NCBI GenBank assembly: GCA_963658695.1
Contig: CAVKRN010000004.1
Location: 1 to 64,000 of the forward strand
Source: CAG-791 sp963658695
GTDB lineage: Bacteria > Bacillota > Clostridia > Lachnospirales > Lachnospiraceae
Reading direction: 5' to 3'
DNA: 64,000 bases
The notes under the pieces are model-generated. The model made no database searches. It saw nothing but the letters and a program-made list of their open reading frames with translations, and was not told where the DNA came from. Both the position numbers and the translations under genes were made by a program. Position 1 is the first letter of the stretch; every line of letters starts with the position of its first letter. Shown one piece after another: positions 35,052-43,912 of the stretch.

Positions 35052-37172
35052 ATGATGAAAAAGAGAATAGTGGGCGCTATACTTCCGGCGGTATTGACCG
35101 GTGTGACGGCACTCAATCCGATCATTGCCTGCGCGCAGAGTAATTCCGATGGGACGCAGGCAGCAGAGTATCTTCTCGGCAATCAGGAACAGGTGGAACG
35201 GCAGATCGAAGAGACAAAGCCGGACGAGTCACTTCCTGAGAAATTTGATTTAAGGGACAAGGGCGTGGTCACACCTGTGAAGTTTCAGAATCCATGGGGG
35301 ACATGCTGGGGCTTTGCTGCGATTGCGGCAGCGGAGACGAGCATATTGTCGAGCCTTGGCACGACCTATGAGGAGACGGGACTGGATCTTTCGGAGCATC
35401 ATCTGGCATATTTTGCCAGAAGCTATATGAATGACGGTACTTCGCAGGATGGCGAAGGCATCCATGCGCTGGAGGGCGTTGACAGGGATCTTCTGGACGC
35501 AGGCGGAATCATGTTCACGGCTACATCCATTTTTTCCAGCGGAATCGGCGTCGTGGATGAGGAAACGGTTCCATACCGAGGCAAGAACAGCAAGGCAGAG
35601 GGATTCCTTCACAACATTTATTACAGCACAAATGATGACTGGTCGATTCCGGATGACTATAAGTTTCTGCAGAAGTATCAGCTGACCAATTCCGACATAC
35701 TGCCGTCCCCCGCGGTTTATTCGGCGGATTGTGACGTCATGGAGGAGGCGGACCTGGACGTACGCAATGCGGCATACATTGGGTATGACCAGAGCGCTAC
35801 CGACACGATTAAAAAGGCCCTTATGGATGGAAAGGCGGTATCGATTGCGTTTGCGGCGGATACATATATGCCGTCGGATGCACTGAATGATGATCTGGAT
35901 CCGGTGTATCTGAATACGGAAGACAATAAATGGACACATTATACCTATGACAGCGCACAGGCTACTCACGCGGTAACCATTGTCGGCTGGGATGATACCA
36001 TTAAGAGCACCGATTTCCTCGATCATTCGGAAGATGTATGGGGAGACGGAAATGCGTACCAGCCGGAAGGAGATGGTGCCTGGATTGTCAAGAACAGCTG
36101 GGGGGCCGATACGGAGGAGTTTCCGAACAAATTCAGCTGGGGAATTGAGAACGAGGAAGGCAAGGCAACCGGATATTTTTATATTTCCTACTATGACAGG
36201 AGCCTTGTCGAACCTGAGATCTTTGAGTTTGATACCAGCAGCGATGCGGGAACGACCGGCTACATCATTGATCAGTACGACTATCTGCAGTCGGATGGAA
36301 CATCCGGATGGCTCAGTGACGGCAAGATGGCAATGGCTAATGTCTTCACGGCAGAGTACGACGAAGAGCTGGAAGCGTTGTCCTGTGAGACCAATGAAGA
36401 GGACACAGAGGTAGAATTCAAGGTATATCTTCTGGACGAGGATGCTACGTCTCCGGAGGATGGGCAGCTGGCAGCCGAGGCAAGCGGAAGCTTTGCCTAT
36501 GCAGGATATCACCGGGTGGATGTGGACAAGCCGGTCTCCATTTCCAAGGGACAGAAGTATTCCGTGGTAGTGACCCAGCGTGTTTCGGCGGATGGGGAAA
36601 GCTGCTACGCAATCTCGACCAACTCCACAAAAACCAGCAAAGAAGGGGTCGAGGAGTACAACCGGCAGGTGTACTATGAGAACCGTGGGAGCGATCTTTC
36701 GGATTATGAGGATCAGCTCCTTGGCTATTACAGCGTGGGTGTTGTGAACCCGGGAGAAAGCTATCTCTACGCAGAAGAGGCAGGCGGCTGGACGGATTTC
36801 TCAGATATTGTTGCAGCCATTAAGGAAGAGCCGGACTACACGGAGTATGTGTATGACAATTTCCCGATCAAAGCATACCTTGCCTTTGCGGATGAGGCGG
36901 AGATGACCGAGGAAACGGGCGACGAGCTGCCGGAGCTTGGTTACGCAGATCCGGCCGGAAGCATTCACACAAAGACGGTTGTCATCATTGTGATCATCGT
37001 ACTTGTCATTGCTTTGCTCATCGTGTGGAAGGTTCGCAAGTGCAAAAAATGGCGCAAAATGAAGAAGCAGCTTGCGGAGCAGACCAAGGAGATTGCACGG
37101 CTCCAGGAGGAAGTACACAAGCTTACGGAGATAAAGGCAAAAGAAGAGAATCCGGTGCAGGACCCAAACTAA
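35052..37172 (+). CDS. Secreted, C-terminally anchored papain-family (C1A) cysteine protease
   Basis: This 706-residue protein starts at the ATG at 35052, just after AAAGGGGAC, and has a signal peptide to about residue 28. The papain-like domain (about 65-365) starts with KFDLRDKGVVTPVKFQNPWGTCWGF. The catalytic residues are Cys85 (GTCWGF), His306 (ATHAVTIVGWDD) and Asn348 (WIVKNSWG). A lectin-like beta domain follows (about 380-560). Near the C-terminus is one membrane helix (VVIIVIIVLVIALLIVWKV) and a coiled-coil, Lys/Glu-rich cytoplasmic tail. Related Clostridial proteins are surface proteases of unknown substrate. It is monocistronic. Confidence 0.9.
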   Translation: MMKKRIVGAILPAVLTGVTALNPIIACAQSNSDGTQAAEYLLGNQEQVERQIEETKPDESLPEKFDLRDKGVVTPVKFQNPWGTCWGFAAIAAAETSILSSLGTTYEETGLDLSEHHLAYFARSYMNDGTSQDGEGIHALEGVDRDLLDAGGIMFTATSIFSSGIGVVDEETVPYRGKNSKAEGFLHNIYYSTNDDWSIPDDYKFLQKYQLTNSDILPSPAVYSADCDVMEEADLDVRNAAYIGYDQSATDTIKKALMDGKAVSIAFAADTYMPSDALNDDLDPVYLNTEDNKWTHYTYDSAQATHAVTIVGWDDTIKSTDFLDHSEDVWGDGNAYQPEGDGAWIVKNSWGADTEEFPNKFSWGIENEEGKATGYFYISYYDRSLVEPEIFEFDTSSDAGTTGYIIDQYDYLQSDGTSGWLSDGKMAMANVFTAEYDEELEALSCETNEEDTEVEFKVYLLDEDATSPEDGQLAAEASGSFAYAGYHRVDVDKPVSISKGQKYSVVVTQRVSADGESCYAISTNSTKTSKEGVEEYNRQVYYENRGSDLSDYEDQLLGYYSVGVVNPGESYLYAEEAGGWTDFSDIVAAIKEEPDYTEYVYDNFPIKAYLAFADEAEMTEETGDELPELGYADPAGSIHTKTVVIIVIIVLVIALLIVWKVRKCKKWRKMKKQLAEQTKEIARLQEEVHKLTEIKAKEENPVQDPN

Positions 37173-37248
37173 CTGGCCCTTTTTCCTGATTGCACGTGTC
37201 AAAAATCCTCAGCGTAGCCCGCTACGCCTACGTTTTTTGACACGCACC
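37173..37248 (-). repeat. 75-bp intergenic repeat, inverted copy
   Basis: Reverse complement of 15471-15546 with few differences (for example GTGTCAAAAA for GGGTCAAAAA). The internal hairpin of GTCAAAAA/TTTTTGAC lies directly after the protease stop codon and may serve as its terminator. Confidence 0.75.
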
Positions 37249-37275
37249 CTCAGAAAAAAGTTCTGCGTTATTTGG

Positions 37276-37303
37276 CTAGTTATTTTGCAAACGATGTACT
37301 AGT
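37276..37303 (+). repeat. Copy of TTATTTTGCAA repeat family
   Basis: CTAGTTATTTTGCAAACGAT, then GTACTAGT; the ends CTAGT and ACTAG are complementary. Best-preserved copy. Confidence 0.65.
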
Positions 37304-37382
37304 GACGGGAGCCGGCGATGATGACCGGTTGGGATGTTCATTCGTCGCCCCCGCCGCTGAGGGAATGTCGTACATGAAATAG

Positions 37383-37431
37383 AAGGCGCACAGGAATGTC
37401 GATGAGAGACATTTCTGTGCGTCTTCTTCTT
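37383..37431. terminator. Hairpin between protease and glycan operon
   Basis: AAGGCGCACAGGAATGTC pairs with GACATTTCTGTGCGTCTT with few mismatches, followed by CTTCTTAAAA. It lies at the 3' end of the minus-strand glycan operon and of the plus-strand protease gene. Confidence 0.7.
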
Positions 37432-37470
37432 AAAAGTATAGATCGATGGAAACATGCGGCATTGGAGCCG

Positions 37471-38508
37471 TCATGATCCGTTTTGACTGAGAGATGAGTT
37501 CGCAGCATGCAGTGTTCTTCGGATTTTGCGGATCGCCTTGCGGCAAAACCGCCCGACGGTCAAATCAAAGCGATGGGTGAACCTTGTCCACGCGGTGATG
37601 GGCGGCAGGATCAGGTACTCGTATTCTTCGCGGTGCGAGAGAAGATAGGCGGGATAGGTATCGTCGAGTTCAACGCGGCAGAAGCTCGCATTCCGTCCGA
37701 AAATATCCTGTCCCAGAACCAGCTTGTCCATGGTTTCTGCAATGATCTCCGCATCGTTGTATTCCTGATGGGCGGCCGCACGTATTTTGGTTCCGATGCG
37801 GCCTAGCACATTGGTCTCCTGATGCCCGCCCATGTAGCCAAAGTGCCAGCCACCGTCCTCCACGCGGACGGAACGCGGATCCGTGACCGGAACCAGATCA
37901 CGAAGACGGACGATTCCCTCGGCCGGAATGCTGCGAATGCTACAGATCTTAGTGCCCAGCCACTTTCTTTCACGCTCGGGAATCCCCGGAAACTCGCCGG
38001 TGATGGAATGAAGCCGAACCGGTTTCTCTTCCATGTTCAAAAAGACATAGAAATTCCGCTGGGCAAGGTGATAGACCTTTGTAGGATCGTAGTTCGCAAG
38101 AACGCGGGAAAGGGCAGCGGGATTAGGAATCTCATCCAGATCGCCGAACAGAATGACATCCGTGTCCGAAAGTCCCTGCAGGTGATCCATCAGATGATTC
38201 TTCTGAAAATAGTCCCGCCGGTGCGTCAGCGGCTGACCGGGAATCTCGGGGGCATACGCTGCGGCAGCAGGATTTTCGTGAATGCCGTCCTCGTCAAGGA
38301 CATCGTCTTCCACTACAACGTAATCAATTTTGTGAAGGAAGGGGGCGAACATGTCCTTATGCGCAGCAAAGCACAGCTCCTTTTTGTCGCCGGAGAAGGT
38401 CCGTGTTGCCTCTTCGATCACAAAGCGGTCGACGTACGGATCCAGCACATGCAGGCGGAGCTTTAAGATATCCAGTTCATTAAAAAAGGGAATGCAGTCA
38501 ATAACCAT
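37471..38508 (-). CDS. GT17-family glycosyltransferase
   Basis: This 345-residue enzyme resembles the glycosyltransferase 17 family, whose eukaryotic members add bisecting GlcNAc. The start at 38508 gives the typical opening MVIDCIPFFNELDILKLRL; an upstream extension would overlap the preceding gene for 180 bases. Further motifs are VDRFVIEEATRTFSGDKKE, the donor-site region DTDVILFGDLDEIPNP with a DxD-like LDE, and GGWHFGYMGG. No membrane helix is seen, so it probably acts in the cytoplasm. It is the last gene of the minus-strand operon and overlaps the end of the DUF5672 gene by 11 bases. Confidence 0.88.
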   Translation of the reverse strand: MVIDCIPFFNELDILKLRLHVLDPYVDRFVIEEATRTFSGDKKELCFAAHKDMFAPFLHKIDYVVVEDDVLDEDGIHENPAAAAYAPEIPGQPLTHRRDYFQKNHLMDHLQGLSDTDVILFGDLDEIPNPAALSRVLANYDPTKVYHLAQRNFYVFLNMEEKPVRLHSITGEFPGIPERERKWLGTKICSIRSIPAEGIVRLRDLVPVTDPRSVRVEDGGWHFGYMGGHQETNVLGRIGTKIRAAAHQEYNDAEIIAETMDKLVLGQDIFGRNASFCRVELDDTYPAYLLSHREEYEYLILPPITAWTRFTHRFDLTVGRFCRKAIRKIRRTLHAANSSLSQNGS

Positions 38509-39265
38509 GCTTATTTCTCCAGTACTTGCTCTTGCGCCAGAATAAAAGGGGACGGACGGCATTTCGAATGCGGTCTGCCGGTGAGACAAAGCGAGGGTAG
38601 GAGGCGTTTTCTCCGCGCCACTTGTGAAAGGCAAAGGGCTCGATTCCCTCATTCTCCGGCAAGGAATGCTCGCGGCCAAAGCGCACGGCGGTCTCTAAGG
38701 GTGCGAAGGTAAGACCGTCTGTCTCCATCTGATTCTTAGAATGGCAACAGAGAAAAATATCCTCATTGTAGAACCCATCATCGACGGGAACCCATGGGAG
38801 CTGGTGCTCGGCAGGGTAGGCAAGAAGGCGACGGGAGCGAATGGAGACGCTGTTGCCGACGCGGCAGATATTTCCCCTGGAATCCCGGTAGGCGTAATCG
38901 TTCGTTGGAAGAGGCCAGGGAGAGCCGATGTAGTCATAGAGCAGGAAGTCATCGCTCCACTTTTCTGGGTGGATGACAAAGCCATCCGCGTGGACCAGAA
39001 GAATGAAATCGGTCGTGATGTACGGCGTTAGCTCGTAAACCATGAAATGATTGAACTTGTCGATGCTGTCGATTTTATCGCAGCGGGCAAAGCGAATACC
39101 GGAGGGAAGCCCAAAGGGCTTTTTGTCTGTCACCAGAACGACATCGCCGAAATCGATGCCCCGCATGGAATACTCCATCGCTTTTATGGTTTCGTAGAGC
39201 TTTACACTGGTAACCGCTGTCAGTGTCACGTTGGGAAGCTGGAGCTTCCCATTTTTATAGTTCAT
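38498..39265 (-). CDS. DUF5672 glycosyltransferase-like protein
   Basis: This 255-residue protein belongs to the DUF5672 family, which is found in sugar-polymer loci and has a glycosyltransferase-like fold. It opens with LPNVTLTAVTSVKLYETIKAMEYSM, followed by FDFILLVHADGFV-type residues (TTDFILLVHADGFVIHPEKW), where the His-Ala-Asp probably replaces DxD, then YDYIGSPWP and WVPVDDGFYNEDIFLC. The family reaction is not established. It is the third gene of the glycan operon. Confidence 0.85.
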   Translation of the reverse strand: MNYKNGKLQLPNVTLTAVTSVKLYETIKAMEYSMRGIDFGDVVLVTDKKPFGLPSGIRFARCDKIDSIDKFNHFMVYELTPYITTDFILLVHADGFVIHPEKWSDDFLLYDYIGSPWPLPTNDYAYRDSRGNICRVGNSVSIRSRRLLAYPAEHQLPWVPVDDGFYNEDIFLCCHSKNQMETDGLTFAPLETAVRFGREHSLPENEGIEPFAFHKWRGENASYPRFVSPADRIRNAVRPLLFWRKSKYWRNKHGY

Positions 39266-39361
39266 GAAAAATATCCCTTTCTGACGCGCTCGCAGCTGCC
39301 GGAAGTCTTGTTCGAAAGAACACTTCTATAGAACGTTCCCCTTGCATGTGTGCCGTTTCGT

Positions 39362-40408
39362 CTACTTGGGGCTCCATGTCTTGATGATGCCGGCTCTTCG
39401 AAGGAGCGAGCGCTCGATTTTGCGGAGATAAAACCGTCCGTACAGGAGCTTACGACGCAGAATCTGCAGGCAATAGCGCAGCCTTCCGGGGCGCATGTTG
39501 CGGCGCGCATACAGGCGCGAGGTCTTTTTGTATTCCTCCAGCTCTTTGCGGCATTCGTCCGGCTCCCAGATATTGCCCTGCCGGTCCTGGTAATGCAGAA
39601 AGCTGTATATGTTTTGTTCCGAGGACCAGAAGCCGTCGCTGATATTGTGCCTTGCCCAGTACTTGGGGGCGATGGCATACCGAAGTTCTGTGCTGGTGAT
39701 CACCGGCATCAGAGAAAAGGAAGAATTGGAGAGAATGAGGTAGCGCGCGTTTTTGATGGTGACGTAGTCCTTCCCTACATCAAAATGATGGCACTCATAT
39801 TCCGGGAGAACCTTTTTGGCGGCTTCCTCGTCTTCGGTGACAATCATAAAGCGCATGTCCGGGTTGATCTTTTTCATATTGGCAATGGCGTGAAGCCAGT
39901 AGCGCCGGTCCAGGTAGAGCTCCGGATGTCCGGTGTATTCACCGCCCCGCATATTGATGATGCAGAGGTCATCTGCCGTATATTCATAGGATTCGTATTC
40001 CGGTTTGACCTTCAGCCAGGTCCGAATCTCGGGAATGTGATGCCCAAAATAACGCTCATCCTGCAGGTTACCGTACAAAAGCGTCTGATCCTTTATGCGG
40101 TAGACCCGCTCATCCGGACCGCTGATGTAGCAGCCGTTTGCCATATCGTGACGGGAATTTCCCATGTAGAGGCGATCGTCCTGCTCATCAAAGCGGGTGT
40201 ACTGCTCCATTTGCTCCCGCGGGATTTCCTCCCCCAGATCAAGGTCCATAAAATACATGCCTTTATTGGACTGTGCAACATTCCCTACCTGTTGCGGGTT
40301 GACGCAGCCGAAGGAAAATCCGAGATCCTTGGCAATGCAGCGCCCGGATATAAAGAAAAACAGTTGATTTCCGAGTCCAAAGCCCGGGATGAATTCAACT
40401 CCGATCAT
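39362..40408 (-). CDS. GT11-like (alpha-1,2-fucosyltransferase-type) glycosyltransferase
   Basis: This 348-residue protein shows the arrangement of GT11 fucosyltransferases: an N-terminal GLGNQLFFFISGRCIAKDLG (family GLGNQLFQ), a middle INMRGGEYTGHPELYLDRRYW in the position of the family's HxRRGDY motif, and a late ILSNSSFSLMPVITS block. The central His-x-Arg motif is altered to Asn-Met-Arg-Gly-Gly-Glu, so donor specificity is uncertain. The C-terminal 60 residues are rich in Arg and Lys and may bind the membrane. The gene lies second in the operon, after the ABC flippase. Confidence 0.72.
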   Translation of the reverse strand: MIGVEFIPGFGLGNQLFFFISGRCIAKDLGFSFGCVNPQQVGNVAQSNKGMYFMDLDLGEEIPREQMEQYTRFDEQDDRLYMGNSRHDMANGCYISGPDERVYRIKDQTLLYGNLQDERYFGHHIPEIRTWLKVKPEYESYEYTADDLCIINMRGGEYTGHPELYLDRRYWLHAIANMKKINPDMRFMIVTEDEEAAKKVLPEYECHHFDVGKDYVTIKNARYLILSNSSFSLMPVITSTELRYAIAPKYWARHNISDGFWSSEQNIYSFLHYQDRQGNIWEPDECRKELEEYKKTSRLYARRNMRPGRLRYCLQILRRKLLYGRFYLRKIERSLLRRAGIIKTWSPK

Positions 40409-40442
40409 AATGGCGAAACCTCATTGGTTGTGGGTGATGCAG

Positions 40443-40532
40443 GTGCCAGCCAAGCGGCAGGGTGGCGGAGAACGTCCCCTGATCGGACAACTCCGCTAGG
40501 ACCCGTCGCTTGATAGGCGAGTGAATTGTAAC
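40443..40532. repeat. Dispersed hairpin repeat, back-to-back copies
   Basis: GATCGGACAACTCCGCTAGG, then ACCCGTCGCTTGATAGGCGA and GTGAATTGTAAC (40481-40532). Just upstream, 40443-40475 is an inverted partial copy (its reverse complement reads CTCCGCCACCCTGCCGCTTG). The first 20 bases resemble 29024-29043. Confidence 0.6.
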
Positions 40533-40535
40533 CGG

Positions 40536-42374
<1,839 letters not shown>

Positions 42375-42380
42375 GAATGT

Positions 42381-42415
42381 GGATTCTCCCTGTCGCCTGG
42401 CGGCGTCTGCGTGGT
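42381..42415. repeat. Dispersed hairpin repeat, degenerate copy
   Basis: TCTCCCTGTCGCCTGGCGGC, then GTCTGCGTGGTAA. Located just before the flippase gene start, in its 5' leader. Confidence 0.5.
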
Positions 42416-42505
42416 AAGTAATGACGTTTCATTATACCACACGGGGGAGATGGTTATACATCTACTGCAGAAGTGATACAATGGATCAGTTAGTGTGTTG
42501 CGGTA

Positions 42506-42534
42506 TCGTCGCTGAAGGGTGTCGGTACAGTAAC
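42506..42534. repeat. Dispersed hairpin repeat, partial copy
   Basis: Core TCGTCGCTGAAGGGTGTC and end GGTACAGTAAC; the end is identical to that at 33039-33049. Confidence 0.6.
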
Positions 42535-42619
42535 GTTAGTGTGATCAATTACAATGATGGATGATTACTGAACAAACGATCGCCTGCAAGAGGGCGACGG
42601 ATTGCTTTTACAGGTGACG

Positions 42620-43912
42620 ATGGATAGACAAAATGAACAGCCCCGCAGCAGGCGGGAATATGAGAACGAGGATGCAAGACGCCGGCGTCTGCGCAGGGCA
42701 AGAAGAGCCAGAAGAGAACGGGAGCTCCGGAGGAAAAAGCGGATTCTGGCGGTGGTGATTATCTTGGGTGTCGTTCTGATCGCAGTTCTTGGAACTGTTG
42801 CAGTGCGCGGCGTCTTGTCAAACCGGGAAACTTCCGTGACGGATGTCGCCGGTACGGATGCAACGATGGCGGAGATCGTGTCCGAATCGGAGAATACGTC
42901 AGAGAGCGTCGATGGAATGCAGAGCACGGATGCGCAGGATACCGCCGGGCAGACGTCTGCGGTGGATGGACCGTATGTGTTTACGGAAACCGGCAGCACC
43001 GTTCAGCTGGGGGAGAGTCTGACGGACATTTCGATTTATGATGCACAGCGGCACATTACATCTGAGAATGCGCAGACGCAAACCACGGAAAGCACCATAA
43101 GTGACGCGGATAAGGAAGAGGCAGCAAAGGCATCGGACTATGTGGACAGCCAGTACGCCATTCTGGTGAACACCACGACAGGAGAAATTCTGGCGGAGCG
43201 CCGTGCATTTGAGCGGATGGTTCCGGCATCCATGACCAAGGTGATGACGCTTCTGGTAGCGGTGGAGGCGATGGAAGATCAGGAGGCGCAGCTGCAGGAT
43301 GTGGTGACCATCACCCAAGAGATCTGTGATGAATCCTACAGCTCCGGATCCAGCTTTGTGGGATACGGTGTGGGGGATACGGCTACGGTAGAGGATCTTT
43401 TGTACGGCGCTATTCTTCCTTCGGGAGCAGATGCGGCCATGGCGCTGGCGGAGTATACTTCCGGAACGCAGGAGGCCTTTGCGGAGCGTATGAACCGGAA
43501 GGCACAGGAGCTTGGCATTTCCGAAACAACCCACTTTACCAACTGCGTAGGCCTATACAATGAGGATCATTACAGTACGGCCTATGATATGTGCGTAATC
43601 ATGCGGGCTGCCATTGATAATGAGCTCTGCCGAAAGGTACTTTCGGCACATACATGGACAACCGGTGCGTTGAAGGATAATCCAAATGGTGTGGAGCTTT
43701 CCAACTGGTTCCTTCGGCGTATTGAGGATCACGATTCCGGCGGAACCGTGATCTGCGGAAAGACGGGATTTGTCAATGAATCCGGCAACTGCGCGGTCAG
43801 CTACCAGGAGTCAGAGGATGGAACCGGGTACATTGCCTGCACAGGGCTGACCTATAATCTGTGGCGCTGCATTTATGATCATGTTGCCTTATATAAAACC
43901 TATGCGAAATAA
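42620..43912 (+). CDS. D-alanyl-D-alanine carboxypeptidase (S11, PBP5-like)
   Basis: This enzyme of about 430 residues trims the terminal D-Ala of peptidoglycan stem peptides. The start is uncertain: ATG at 42620 follows AGGTGA closely, with in-frame GTG and TTG codons slightly upstream. A very Arg-rich cytoplasmic tail (about 1-35) precedes one membrane helix (about 37-60), so it is N-terminally anchored rather than by the usual C-terminal amphipathic helix. The S11 domain has Ser204-Met-Thr-Lys207 (SxxK), LPSGADAAMAL in place of the SxN motif, and Lys381-Thr-Gly (KTG). The next gene starts inside its end, which suggests coupled translation. Confidence 0.88.
   Translation: MDRQNEQPRSRREYENEDARRRRLRRARRARRERELRRKKRILAVVIILGVVLIAVLGTVAVRGVLSNRETSVTDVAGTDATMAEIVSESENTSESVDGMQSTDAQDTAGQTSAVDGPYVFTETGSTVQLGESLTDISIYDAQRHITSENAQTQTTESTISDADKEEAAKASDYVDSQYAILVNTTTGEILAERRAFERMVPASMTKVMTLLVAVEAMEDQEAQLQDVVTITQEICDESYSSGSSFVGYGVGDTATVEDLLYGAILPSGADAAMALAEYTSGTQEAFAERMNRKAQELGISETTHFTNCVGLYNEDHYSTAYDMCVIMRAAIDNELCRKVLSAHTWTTGALKDNPNGVELSNWFLRRIEDHDSGGTVICGKTGFVNESGNCAVSYQESEDGTGYIACTGLTYNLWRCIYDHVALYKTYAK

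Noticed and set aside
15471..37248. The 75-bp inverted pair as ends of an insertion sequence or composite transposon
   Set aside because: No transposase lies between or beside the copies, and the segment carries ordinary housekeeping and transport genes.
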